Positions 36,195 to 43,860 of a DNA stretch of 64,000 nt are shown here, piece by piece. The notes below the pieces were generated by a model, which was not told the origin of the DNA, searched no databases, and saw only the letters and a list, made by a program, of their open reading frames with translations. A program made the position numbers and the translations under genes. Position 1 is the stretch's first letter. Each line of letters opens with the position of its first letter. This stretch comes from a virus. The DNA is taken from IMG/VR virus record IMGVR_UViG_3300021138_000021, positions 1 to 64,000 of that record; one strand, given 5' to 3'.

Positions 36195-37619
36195 ATGAAC
36201 AACAAGTCACAATTAGAATCAGTAATCGGTGAGTTGAAAGGCCAAAATAGTAAAGAATTGGAAGCCCAACGAGCCGCTATTGACAAGCAAATTGTTGATA
36301 TGATTGTGAAACAAACTGCAATGAATGTGGAAGATATAGTAAAAGGTTTGTCAAAGCGTAAGAAAACGGCTAAGCAAGTATCACCACAATCAAATATGGC
36401 CAACAAAGTTGGTAATGTAAACGCCAACTTTTACGTTGATGCTGTCACCGTTAGCAAGCCTAAACTACGAACAGGTGACAGTGCGGCCAACATCGGTGCA
36501 AAAATCTATGCTGTAATGAAGCAAGATATAGAAGATCGTAAGTTGCGTTCTGAATTGGATAAAAATAAAGAACAAGAACTATTCGAAGAAGAACAAAGAA
36601 GACAAGAAGAACTGATTGCCACCATCGAGAATGCCAAAAAGGGTGTAAAGGCTCAAAAGCCTAAAAAAGAATTACCGCCTAGAGATGAGAAGGGTAGGTT
36701 CATGAAGAAGGAGCCTGAGGCTAAAAAAGCTGAAGCTCCTGCACAAAAGTCAGCAACAACAGAAACACCAACAGCTAAACCGGCAACTGCAAAACCGGTG
36801 GAAGCACCGGCACCTAAACCAGTGTCTGCTAGTCCAACAAAACCTCCAGTTTCTACTGGTGGCGTTTCTACAGCCGCTAAAGTAGCTACAGGTGTTGCTA
36901 TTGGTGCCGCGGCCGCAACAGCAATAAAAAGAATAGTTGAAGTTGGTAAGGGCTACAACATAGTTGAATTGCAATCTGGTGAAATAGTCAAAAAAGAAGG
37001 TGTTTGGAACTGGAGAAATAATAATCCAGGTAACATCGAATATGGCGATTTTGCTTTATCGAATGGTGCAATTCCGTACGCTCATGGAAAAAATAAACCA
37101 CAAACACCTGAAGAAAGATTTGCAATTTTTCCAACATATGAAGCTGGTCGTGCGGCCAAAGCTAAGTTGATTTTTGAAGGTAAAAATTATAGAGATTTAA
37201 ATATTGATGATGCAATCGCTAGATATGCACCTGCAAAAGAAAAAGCTAATGATACTCCTGCTTATCAGAAAGCTGTCAGAGATGCTGTTGGTCTTCCTGA
37301 AGAAAAATTGAAGACTATGAGAATGCGTGATTTTAATGAACAACAGCGAACATTAATATTAGATGCTATGCAAAAGAGAGAGGGTTATGGATCAGGTAAA
37401 AAAGAATCTAAACTCCTATCATCACCAAATGTTAAAATAGATTCCGGTGAAAATCTTATTAAATCTTCCAATGAGAATAAAGATTTAAAATCATCCACTA
37501 AAGGCACCAACGTTGCAATAGATAATACAAAAACAACAGTCATATCTTCAGGTGGTTCATCACCACAAACAATTAGAACACCAACACCTTCAGAGAGACC
37601 AGCAATCATAGGCGGATAA
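36195..37619 (+). CDS. Tail hub/tape-measure-region protein with muralytic domain
   Basis: 474 aa. The N-terminal ~150 residues are a charged coiled coil (EDRKLRSELDKNKEQELFEEEQ). A Pro/Ala/Lys-rich linker (about 165-225) and a short hydrophobic Ala/Gly segment (about 228-245) follow. Residues about 265-400 form a peptidoglycan-hydrolase-like domain (WNWRNNNPGNIEYGDF, ERFAIFPTYEAGRAA, IDDAIARYAPAKEKANDT, AYQKAV) seen in virion-associated muralytic proteins. It ends with a segment shared with the next gene (IDNTKTTVISSGGSS). It lies where T4 has hub genes 28 and 29. It may replace the missing gp5 lysozyme in cell-wall penetration. Confidence 0.8.
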   Translation: MNNKSQLESVIGELKGQNSKELEAQRAAIDKQIVDMIVKQTAMNVEDIVKGLSKRKKTAKQVSPQSNMANKVGNVNANFYVDAVTVSKPKLRTGDSAANIGAKIYAVMKQDIEDRKLRSELDKNKEQELFEEEQRRQEELIATIENAKKGVKAQKPKKELPPRDEKGRFMKKEPEAKKAEAPAQKSATTETPTAKPATAKPVEAPAPKPVSASPTKPPVSTGGVSTAAKVATGVAIGAAAATAIKRIVEVGKGYNIVELQSGEIVKKEGVWNWRNNNPGNIEYGDFALSNGAIPYAHGKNKPQTPEERFAIFPTYEAGRAAKAKLIFEGKNYRDLNIDDAIARYAPAKEKANDTPAYQKAVRDAVGLPEEKLKTMRMRDFNEQQRTLILDAMQKREGYGSGKKESKLLSSPNVKIDSGENLIKSSNENKDLKSSTKGTNVAIDNTKTTVISSGGSSPQTIRTPTPSERPAIIGG

Positions 37620-37620
37620 A

Positions 37621-39096
37621 ATGGCAAACGATAAAATGACATATCAACGTGCACAAAGGCTGAAAAATGTAGGCCTTGGCAGATTAATGGTTGACAGAAT
37701 CGTGTCTGGTCAAGGCGTTGGTCGTTCTATTAAGTCTGCTATCTCAGATAAGACTACAGCAAAATTCACACGTATGAAAGAAAAGTTTGATCCATTGAAC
37801 ATCGGCAAGATGTTTGGTGGAAGACTAGGTGCTTATGCTGTTGGTAAAATGACTGGCCGTAGAGAAGAAGATATTGCATACTTCACTGGTGCAAGAGTTC
37901 GTTCTAGTGCCCTAGAAAGTATGAAGGTGAACCCTCTAGTTACAAAAATACCTGAGGGTGATAAAAGAAGTATGAAGAAGAATGACGGGCTTGCTGATGT
38001 GATGGCTCGCATTTATAATTTGATTAAGACAAACTCAGAAGAACTAAAGATACAAAGTGAAATTGATAAGAATTTGAATGTTGATAGAGAGAAGCAACGT
38101 GAAAAATGGCATTCTGAATTGATTAAAGCACTTACTGGAGTTGGTAGTAAAACTACGACAGCAACACCAGTCAAAAAGGGTGGATTTTTAGATGATATAA
38201 TGGATTTTATTGAAGGTTCTATAGCAAAAGTTAAAGATTTTTTTAAACCTGTATTAGACTTCTTTGGAAAAATAAAAGAAATTTTTGGTGAGGGTGTACT
38301 TGCGGCTTTTGGTTTACTTAAAAGTTTGTTAGCTAATCCATTCATACAAAGACTTGCTGGAGGTGTAGCATTAGGTGTATTGATTGCCGAAGCTATAAAA
38401 TTTGGCGTTGGCAAGGCAATGGGTGCCGCACAAGATTCGAGTGAAGAACTTGGTGGACCAGAAGCCAGAGCAATTACTGAATCTATACAGAACTCCGAAA
38501 ATCGAGATCAACTATCAGAAATGCCAGGTTCTTCTGATCCTGAATATGAACAGAAGCAGGAAAAATTAAAGTCTGCGATTAGAAAAAAACAATCAGCGAT
38601 TGAAAAATACTTGAATTCCAAAGGTTACACCAAAAAGGGTGAGGAGAAAAATGGAAGATTTATATTTGCGGATAGTAAAGGTAATCAACCTCCACCAGAA
38701 TTATTGAACGAGGCTTCAGACTTATACAATTCTGGTAACATGCCCACGGTTACTGCAACAAAAGCAACACCTTTACCTGTCGGTGTTACGCCATCAACTG
38801 CTGGTGCCGGTCGAGGTACCATGTCGGCTGAACAATATTCTATCCCAACTACAGCCGCACCGATGCCTCCAGCACCAGCATCTACAGGAACTCGTGTGCA
38901 GTCGGCAATCAGTCAAAATATTAGTATGAATCTTGACCAGGATACAGCCAAAATCGTCACGATTGATAATTCTAAGACTGTGAATGCATCTGGTGGTTCT
39001 TCTGCTCCTGCGATCAGTATGGACAGTTCCGTAACAGTTCGTACGGATGATCCGACACTGAAGAACATTTTTAAGAGTCTGACCAGACAGACATAA
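37621..39096 (+). CDS. Putative tape-measure or tail hub protein
   Basis: 491 aa. A basic N-terminal region (SIKSAISDKTTAKFTRMKEK) precedes a coiled coil (NLIKTNSEELKIQSEIDKN). Hydrophobic/amphipathic helices at about residues 195-285 (GFLDDIMDFIEGSIAKVKDF, VLAAFGLLKSL, GGVALGVLIAEAIKFGVG) are what tape-measure proteins use near the membrane. The C-terminal IDNSKTVNASGGSSAPAI matches the end of the preceding protein. It starts one base after that gene's stop. At this length it could be the gp29 equivalent, but no specific motif proves it. Confidence 0.75.
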   Translation: MANDKMTYQRAQRLKNVGLGRLMVDRIVSGQGVGRSIKSAISDKTTAKFTRMKEKFDPLNIGKMFGGRLGAYAVGKMTGRREEDIAYFTGARVRSSALESMKVNPLVTKIPEGDKRSMKKNDGLADVMARIYNLIKTNSEELKIQSEIDKNLNVDREKQREKWHSELIKALTGVGSKTTTATPVKKGGFLDDIMDFIEGSIAKVKDFFKPVLDFFGKIKEIFGEGVLAAFGLLKSLLANPFIQRLAGGVALGVLIAEAIKFGVGKAMGAAQDSSEELGGPEARAITESIQNSENRDQLSEMPGSSDPEYEQKQEKLKSAIRKKQSAIEKYLNSKGYTKKGEEKNGRFIFADSKGNQPPPELLNEASDLYNSGNMPTVTATKATPLPVGVTPSTAGAGRGTMSAEQYSIPTTAAPMPPAPASTGTRVQSAISQNISMNLDQDTAKIVTIDNSKTVNASGGSSAPAISMDSSVTVRTDDPTLKNIFKSLTRQT

Positions 39097-39097
39097 A

Positions 39098-39120
39098 AAA
39101 CCCGCACTAGGCGGGTTCTT
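39098..39120 (+). terminator. Bidirectional intrinsic terminator
   Basis: AAAAAACCCGC-ACTAG-GCGGGTTCTT: a 7-bp stem with an A-run before and a T-rich run after. It separates the convergent tail operon (plus) and the gp32 operon (minus) and can work in both directions. Confidence 0.9.
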
Positions 39121-39142
39121 AACCTATCGAATTCGAGAGGGT

Positions 39143-40036
39143 TTAATCTTCTGCTAACTTAGAGAAGTAGGCCAAATCATCATCTTCTGTTGGGTCAACA
39201 AAACCAGTATCTTCAGCATCTACTTTAGGTGCTTTACGAGCCTGTTCTTTGATGGTTTCAACAGTAGTCTTGGCAACTGGTGTGTCACCATTCAGACCGA
39301 GAACCTTTTCAAGGCGACCTTTCAGGTCATCATAAGACTTGAATTCTTTGTCTGCTGTCAAGTCTTTCAACGACAATTCAGACTTCCAAATCTTTTCCAA
39401 CTTGTCTTCATCATCGGACAAAGCCGATGGTGATGCAAATTCAGACTTGTCATAGTTCTGGTAGCCTGCGACCTTAGTGATACGCAGTTTGAAGTTTGCA
39501 CCAGTCCACAAGTCGAATGGGTTGATTGCAACTTCATCTTCAAAAGCTGGATTCATAGCACCAGTGATCTTCTCAAAAATCTTTGCACCGAACTTGAACA
39601 ATTTAACTTGTCCTTCATTCTCTGGATGCTTAGGATCAGAAACGATATACACGTTTGCAATGTAGTTCAGTTTACGCTTTTGCTTACGAACGATTTCCTT
39701 GTTGGCCTCAATGCCAGAGTTCCACAATTTGTTGTTGTGTTCACATACAGGACATTGTTCGTTCTTGGTTGTCAGGCAGTTATCAATCAGCCAGCCACCA
39801 GGACCTTGGAAGCCGTGAGAGAATACTTTTGCCCATGGGAGAGAGTCATCACCATCGACTGCTGGTGTTGGGAGAAAACGGATGACGGCTGAACCGTTAC
39901 CTGCTTTATCTACCTCAGGGCGCCAGTAATTTTCTTTACTGTCAGTACCTGCTGAGGATGCATTGAGTTGCTCAATGGCTTTAGATAGTTTGTCGAGGTT
40001 GCCAGATTGGCGTTTAAGATTTGCAAATGAACTCAT
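39143..40036 (-). CDS. 32: Single-stranded DNA-binding protein gp32
   Basis: 297 aa (T4 gp32 is 301 aa). The basic N-terminus (SSFANLKRQSGNLDKL) corresponds to the cooperativity region. The OB core contains a zinc site with ligands at His74-x12-Cys87-x7-Cys95-x2-Cys98, like the H-C-C-C site of T4 (AKVFSHG...CLTT, CPVCEHN). The C-terminal tail is strongly acidic (DAEDTGFVDPTEDDDLAY) and would recruit gp59 and other replication proteins. It is the last gene of the gp33-gp59-nucleotidase-gp32 operon and ends at the bidirectional terminator. Confidence 0.95.
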   Translation of the reverse strand: MSSFANLKRQSGNLDKLSKAIEQLNASSAGTDSKENYWRPEVDKAGNGSAVIRFLPTPAVDGDDSLPWAKVFSHGFQGPGGWLIDNCLTTKNEQCPVCEHNNKLWNSGIEANKEIVRKQKRKLNYIANVYIVSDPKHPENEGQVKLFKFGAKIFEKITGAMNPAFEDEVAINPFDLWTGANFKLRITKVAGYQNYDKSEFASPSALSDDEDKLEKIWKSELSLKDLTADKEFKSYDDLKGRLEKVLGLNGDTPVAKTTVETIKEQARKAPKVDAEDTGFVDPTEDDDLAYFSKLAED

Positions 40037-40107
40037 GATTTTCCTTTATAAACGGAGTATTAAAAAATATTAACGGATTATCCACATTGTACATAATATA
40101 TCCATAT

Positions 40108-40602
40108 TTAGGTACGCCCTAGGAGTGTACTTAACATGGCGATGGTTGTCAATGCATCTGTGTGATGAATTGCCACTCCACCTGCTTTTCTCCAATCATC
40201 GATAACGGATTGAGTGTCATCAATGATAATGGATTCTGGATCAGCAAACTTGTATTTCAGTGCTTTACCTGGTACAAAGTTAGCTGGATAATTGATACCA
40301 TGCCGATCAAGCCAAATAGTCTTTTGGCGAGAAATTGCTACATGGTTGTCTTGTCGTGCAGTAGAAGAAAGAATCTCTACTGGAACACCTGTGGTGTTGA
40401 GATAGGATAGTAATTGCTTGGCGTCTGGCATCATATCCAGTGTAGCAAACTGGCCAGACTTGATGAATTCAGCAAAGAATTTACCAAACTGTTTCTTTTT
40501 GTCTGCATCTTCTGGACTAATCTTATGCAATTCTTTATAACGTTTTGCAAAGTCGGCAATCACACCATCAAGGTCCAAATAGATTTTCTTAAACTTATGC
40601 AT
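40108..40602 (-). CDS. HAD-family 5'-nucleotidase or phosphatase
   Basis: 164 aa. Motif I is D10-L-D12-G-V (IYLDLDGVIADF), motif II is the Ser/Thr in EILSSTA (about 80), and motif IV is IIIDDT (about 127). The length and the DLDGV sequence fit deoxyribonucleotidase-like HAD proteins common in phages, which dephosphorylate deoxynucleoside monophosphates. Its ATG overlaps the gp59 stop by 8 bp, so it sits within the replication operon and probably takes part in nucleotide turnover. The exact substrate cannot be read from the sequence. Confidence 0.88.
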   Translation of the reverse strand: MHKFKKIYLDLDGVIADFAKRYKELHKISPEDADKKKQFGKFFAEFIKSGQFATLDMMPDAKQLLSYLNTTGVPVEILSSTARQDNHVAISRQKTIWLDRHGINYPANFVPGKALKYKFADPESIIIDDTQSVIDDWRKAGGVAIHHTDALTTIAMLSTLLGRT

Positions 40603-41200
40603 GTTCTGTAACCACTTCTTTCAAAATGTTTTTAAATTTTACCTTATCATAGGTAACGAATGGTGTATACTTTTCACTTTTTAGGCGCCAATTGGGCCAA
40701 ATAATATCATCACTTATCTTTCTATTCCACATGGGAAAGAAATTCATTATATCATTCAGTATAACCATCGTTTCAATTGAGATTGTACCAGACATCACTT
40801 CACGGAGAAGAATTGGATGTTGACCATCTTTGACAATCAACATCTGTTCTGGTGAATCATTTCCTATGAGACCGAGTATATCATTCTCAAACACATAGGT
40901 CAAGCTCTGGTTGGTTTTTTGCCACTTTTTATATGCAACTTCACCTTCTGGTCCGGTCATTTCACCAACCCAAGTCGAATCACCGTAAATGAAGTTGGCC
41001 AAATAAAAGTTACGCAATTCGTCCAGTGAATACTTACGGGACAATTTGTAGAATTGGTATTTTGCTTTGTTCTTTAAAAAGTTATCCTGTGACACATTAG
41101 TTTTTCCGTTATATCGGAAATAATCATAGGATTTAGAGGTGAAGTGCAACTTCATTGCAGAATAAAGTTTGTACGCTTCGAAACCAGTATTTTCTGTCAT
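40595..41200 (-). CDS. 59: Helicase loader gp59
   Basis: 201 aa (T4 gp59 is 217 aa). The N-terminal AYKLYSAMKLHFTSKSYDYF, followed by YNGK..., parallels the VYKLYLMIKQHMNGKYDVIK start of T4 gp59. Further matches are YQFYKLSRKYSLDELRNFYL (T4 FFQKLSEKYKLKELALIFIS) and the ISIETMVILNDIMNFF segment (T4 ISFETFILLDSFLNII). It loads gp41 helicase on gp32-coated DNA, and gp32 is encoded two genes downstream. A GIY-YIG cassette separates it from gp33. Confidence 0.93.
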   Translation of the reverse strand: MTENTGFEAYKLYSAMKLHFTSKSYDYFRYNGKTNVSQDNFLKNKAKYQFYKLSRKYSLDELRNFYLANFIYGDSTWVGEMTGPEGEVAYKKWQKTNQSLTYVFENDILGLIGNDSPEQMLIVKDGQHPILLREVMSGTISIETMVILNDIMNFFPMWNRKISDDIIWPNWRLKSEKYTPFVTYDKVKFKNILKEVVTEHA

Positions 41201-41204
41201 ATCT

Positions 41205-41275
41205 ATTATAAATAAGTGTGGGTCGCCAAGTTCCCGCTTGCACCCACTCTAACATTGTAAAGGAATGTCAGCATG
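41205..41275 (+). promoter_or_regulatory. Endonuclease cassette leader C: TATAAATA + hairpin + CTAACA
   Basis: TATAAATA is at 41207-41214. The hairpin arms are GTGGGT(C)GC and GCACCCAC, so two base pairs differ from leaders A and B but stay paired (T-A to G-C, A-T to G-C). TCTAACA, an AAAGGA Shine-Dalgarno sequence and TCAGC precede the ATG at 41273. Confidence 0.8.
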
Positions 41276-41956
41276 GATATTTATTCCAAAACCAACACAC
41301 CACCCGGATCTTATGTTTATGCATATCTACGTCCAGATAATACACCATATTATTTTGGAAAAGGTCAAAAAACACGAGCTTGGTTAAAATCTAAAAAAGA
41401 AATTAAGCCACCAAAAGATAAATCACGAGTCATAATTGTTGAATGCAATTTAACTGAAGTTGGAGCACTAGCTTTGGAACGCCGAATGATAAGATGGTAT
41501 GGTAGAATTGACATAGGCACAGGAATATTAAGAAATAAAACCGATGGAGGTGATGGTGTAGAGAATTATAAACATACACAAGAAACCTTAAATAAAATTT
41601 CAGGTATGAATAGTATCCACTATAACAAATCTCCGTGGAATAAGGGAATGAAAGGTTTCAATTTAGGTTTTAAACACACGGAGAACTCTATCAAAAAAAT
41701 GTTAGGACCAAAAAGTTCGGAACATAAAACTAATATTTCAAACGGTAGAAAAGGGATGATTTTTTCAGAACACCATAAACAGAATTTATCAAATTCGAAA
41801 AAAGGCAAACCTATACCGAAAAAGAGAAAAAGAATAATGACACCTTTTGGATTATTTGAATCAGTAACAACAGCGGCCGAATTTATGAATTGTACAAAGT
41901 CCAATATTTCTTCCAAATTAAAAAGAAAACCGGATGAATATTATATCATACAATAG
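41273..41956 (+). CDS. GIY-YIG homing endonuclease inserted between gp33 and gp59
   Basis: 227 aa. The GIY-YIG core is at residues about 13-95 ([39 protein letters not shown]). NUMOD3-like helices follow ([43 protein letters not shown]) and then a NUMOD1-type C-terminal unit ([20 protein letters not shown]) for DNA recognition. It is antiparallel to gp33 and gp59. Its 3' end overlaps the gp33 stop by 11 bp. It is related to the products at 27134 and 56793, but the first ~12 residues are different and carry only the conserved Ile-Tyr. Confidence 0.93.
   Translation: MDIYSKTNTPPGSYVYAYLRPDNTPYYFGKGQKTRAWLKSKKEIKPPKDKSRVIIVECNLTEVGALALERRMIRWYGRIDIGTGILRNKTDGGDGVENYKHTQETLNKISGMNSIHYNKSPWNKGMKGFNLGFKHTENSIKKMLGPKSSEHKTNISNGRKGMIFSEHHKQNLSNSKKGKPIPKKRKRIMTPFGLFESVTTAAEFMNCTKSNISSKLKRKPDEYYIIQ
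41278..41285 (-). promoter_or_regulatory. Outward late-promoter-like box AATAAATA facing gp59
   Basis: AATAAATA on the minus strand is antisense to the Ile-Tyr codons of endonuclease C. It would start transcription through the leader hairpin towards gp59 at 41200. One mismatch from consensus. Confidence 0.4.
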
Positions 41957-42170
41957 GTAACCGGCTCGACTTTTTAATCAGATTAACAGATTGAGCTTCT
42001 TCTTTGATACGTGCTTTGAGGTGTGAAGAAATCAAGGTTGCGGCAACTTCTACCTCGATACCCGATTCTTCACAATACTGGACGATTGCTTCCATACAAT
42101 GAACATTATACAGATCGGCAATCTCCTCAATCTTCAAAGAGAACTCACGGATTTCATCTTTAGTAGGCAT
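41946..42170 (-). CDS. 33: Late transcription coactivator gp33
   Basis: 74 aa. The sequence pattern ([52 protein letters not shown]) matches the short gp33 found in T4-like cyanophages and other environmental relatives. gp33 bridges host RNA polymerase and the sliding clamp for transcription from TATAAATA promoters, which are seen in this window. The ATG overlaps the stop of the upstream membrane protein gene. Its tail overlaps the end of endonuclease C. Confidence 0.88.
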   Translation of the reverse strand: MPTKDEIREFSLKIEEIADLYNVHCMEAIVQYCEESGIEVEVAATLISSHLKARIKEEAQSVNLIKKSSRLPIV

Positions 42171-42385
42171 TATTTTTTACCCATTGAATATGCAATGCAC
42201 ACGGCATTAGCATTCGTTTCATATGCACATTTAACCGAGATAGGATCAATACCTCGTTGAATAGCAGATTCAATGTTTTTTGCCATATTGTTACGATCAT
42301 TGATGTTATAAATCGTATATGCGGCCACAATCGAACACAATGTGATGATTAGAGTAACACAAATTGTAGTAAAGTCTTTATTCAT
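42170..42385 (-). CDS. Small single-pass membrane protein
   Basis: 71 aa from MNKDFTTICVT. This start follows a Shine-Dalgarno sequence (AAAGGAATC), and the longer frame would run deep into the upstream gene. Residues about 7-27 form a transmembrane helix (TICVTLIITLCSIVAAYTIY), followed by a charged segment and two cysteines (KCAYETNANAVCIAYSMGKK). It lies between a SleB-type hydrolase and gp33. Because it is next to the hydrolase it could take part in lysis as a holin- or spanin-like protein, but no family is recognised. Confidence 0.7.
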   Translation of the reverse strand: MNKDFTTICVTLIITLCSIVAAYTIYNINDRNNMAKNIESAIQRGIDPISVKCAYETNANAVCIAYSMGKK

Positions 42386-42941
42386 ACTGTATGATTCCTT
42401 TGTTTCGGTCAATTTCGTCTTTGCTGTTTCGGTAAAAGATGTGTCTTCCAATTTTGTCTACCTTTTCTAGTTTCCAACCGGGATGAACATAATCAGCATG
42501 GTAATACGTTGCACCACCAGTGACATCTTCAAGATGTTCAAAGTTGATAACCATATTAACTGCTAACTCCCGAATCTCATTATATAACGAGGTGTCACGT
42601 ACTGTCAAGCGTCTATCGGTAATCTTCTTCTCACAGTACCACGAGAACTGGCAAGTCTTACCAGTTTTTTGGGTCACCACTCCACATATGTCGTTTGCAT
42701 AATTCCCAGTTTGAAGCCTGTTAATCGTAACGAAAGCAACGGCTTTCTGGCCATCAAGTGGCTCAGTAGCGGCTTCAAAGTACATGTTATCTGCGAGGCA
42801 AGTGATTTGCTTTTGTGTCTCTTTATCGAGAGAATCGAAACTCGCTTTGAAAGGTAAATTGTAAATGTTTACGTTTACCATTGAGAGGAATATAACGACA
42901 GCGGAGAATGCCATGGTTAAAAGTATTGGTTTACTTTTCAT
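42378..42941 (-). CDS. Cell-wall hydrolase, SleB/CwlJ (Hydrolase_2) type; probable endolysin
   Basis: 187 aa. An N-terminal hydrophobic segment (about 6-24, ILLTMAFSAVVIFLSMVNV) can act as a signal-anchor. The domain at about 45-175 has the Hydrolase_2 pattern: CLADNMYFEAATEPLDGQKA with the putative catalytic Glu56, VAFVTINRL, CQFSWYCE (97-104) and GATYYHADYVHPGW. Such enzymes cleave peptidoglycan, and many phages use them for lysis. The neighbour downstream is a small membrane protein. A signal-anchor endolysin is a reasonable reading. Confidence 0.88.
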   Translation of the reverse strand: MKSKPILLTMAFSAVVIFLSMVNVNIYNLPFKASFDSLDKETQKQITCLADNMYFEAATEPLDGQKAVAFVTINRLQTGNYANDICGVVTQKTGKTCQFSWYCEKKITDRRLTVRDTSLYNEIRELAVNMVINFEHLEDVTGGATYYHADYVHPGWKLEKVDKIGRHIFYRNSKDEIDRNKGIIQYE

Positions 42942-42951
42942 GTATCTTCCT

Positions 42952-42987
42952 AAAAAATATGGTGGTTTTTAGAGAACCACCAAAAAA
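42952..42987 (-). terminator. Intrinsic terminator after the outer-membrane protein gene
   Basis: On the minus strand the sequence reads GGTGGTT-loop-AACCACC followed by ATATTTTTTA. The 7-bp stem (42961-42967 and 42975-42981) with a T-run lies just after the stop of the 180-aa protein. Confidence 0.8.
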
Positions 42988-42997
42988 CTCATTCAGC

Positions 42998-43540
42998 TTA
43001 GAAAGCTACAGTGATACCTGCACCGATTGCTTTTTCCTGAATAGTTTGCTGAGAAAGGGATACACCCACATTCAAAGCAACTTTAGAAGCAACAGGAACG
43101 CTATAAGAAGCGAACTCAACTGTTTGCTTTGGATTACCAGCATGGAAGTTTACACGGGTTTTTACACCACCAAGCAAGAAACCTGGACCAACTTGTGTAC
43201 CAGCGGTAACACCAACAAGCCCATACTCAAACTGTCCATTAACTGCGCCGTTTTTACCGTTGTCATAACCTACACCAGCGAATGGTGTAAATGCTCCAAC
43301 AGCTTTACCTGCTGTCAATTCAAGGCTATTGTACATGCCAGAATTGTCAGCATAACGTGCTGTACGTGACTGTAGGCCGAATTGAATACCACCAATTTCT
43401 TTACCTGCACGGACGTATTCAGCAACAGATTTTTGCTTGGTAGCACGATCTGTAACCTGGTCTACGTCAATAGACACGAAATCAGCCGCTGAGGCTGCGA
43501 ATGCTACGAATGCCAAAGTGGCGATTGCGATCTTTTTCAT
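42998..43540 (-). CDS. Secreted outer-membrane beta-barrel-like protein
   Basis: 180 aa. A clear Sec signal peptide (MKKIAIATLAFVAFAASA, cleaved before Ala19) is followed by a beta-rich chain with alternating hydrophobic segments (EIGGIQFGLQSRTARY, FTPFAGVGYDNG, FEYGLVGVTAGTQV, FLLGGVKTRVNF, KVALNVGVSLSQQ) ending in the C-terminal phenylalanine (VAF) read by the BAM machinery. This architecture fits a small OmpA/porin-like barrel. The strong Shine-Dalgarno sequence (AAAGGAG) and own terminator suggest high expression. It may change host surface properties, for example by masking a receptor. It is unusual in a T4-like genome. Confidence 0.85.
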   Translation of the reverse strand: MKKIAIATLAFVAFAASAADFVSIDVDQVTDRATKQKSVAEYVRAGKEIGGIQFGLQSRTARYADNSGMYNSLELTAGKAVGAFTPFAGVGYDNGKNGAVNGQFEYGLVGVTAGTQVGPGFLLGGVKTRVNFHAGNPKQTVEFASYSVPVASKVALNVGVSLSQQTIQEKAIGAGITVAF

Positions 43541-43564
43541 TAAAACTCCTTTAAGTTAAACATA

Positions 43565-43739
43565 GTAGTAGGCTTATTCTGTTACTAGGAAAACCTACGA
43601 GCAAACCCTAGCAACCTTTAATTAGGCAGCAATGCGGAACTTTTCATCGTTTGCATTTATTTTGATTTAGTGTTTACGTCAACTCTGACGGATAGCCTGA
43701 ATATCTTACTCTTTACCCTGTCGAAACCAATGCAGGCCC
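43565..43739 (-). other. tmRNA coding piece with tag frame and pseudoknot
   Basis: It begins GGGCCTG and continues with the D-like loop GGTTTCGACAGGG. The tag frame is 43622-43654 on the minus strand: GCA AAC GAT GAA AAG TTC, then CGC ATT GCT GCC TAA, giving ANDEKFRIAA. A pseudoknot follows: stem 1 is GTTGCTAGG with CCTAGTAAC (43607-43615/43581-43589), and stem 2 is GTAGG (43594-43598) in the loop with CCTAC (43568-43572). Confidence 0.88.
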
Positions 43740-43826
43740 ATTAAAGTATACTATGTGATGTATTGCAACATCTTCTAAACCGTTCCTTGAGCCCACTGAA
43801 GGGTATTTACGGACTCTAATATACTT
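43740..43826 (-). other. tmRNA intervening segment removed during processing
   Basis: 87 nt between CCA and the mature 5' end. Its ends carry the inverted repeat AAGTATA (43820-43826) and TATACTT (43744-43750), which extends the acceptor helix of the precursor. The segment has no reading frame of note. Confidence 0.75.
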
Positions 43827-43860
43827 TGGTGGACCTGGTGGGAGTCGAACCCACGTCCAG
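43827..43860 (-). other. tmRNA acceptor piece: T-arm, acceptor strand and CCA
   Basis: CTGGACGTGGGTTCGACTCC followed by CACCAGGTCCACCA. The T stem is 5 bp, and the 7-nt acceptor strand pairs with the coding piece at 43733-43739. The piece extends further 5' (to higher coordinates), up to about 43890, by an uncertain length. Confidence 0.9.

Noticed and set aside
43827-43860. A tRNA gene at the TTCGACT T-arm
   Set aside because: No D-arm and anticodon arm lie within tRNA distance. The 5' partner is the GGGCCTG start of the split tmRNA.
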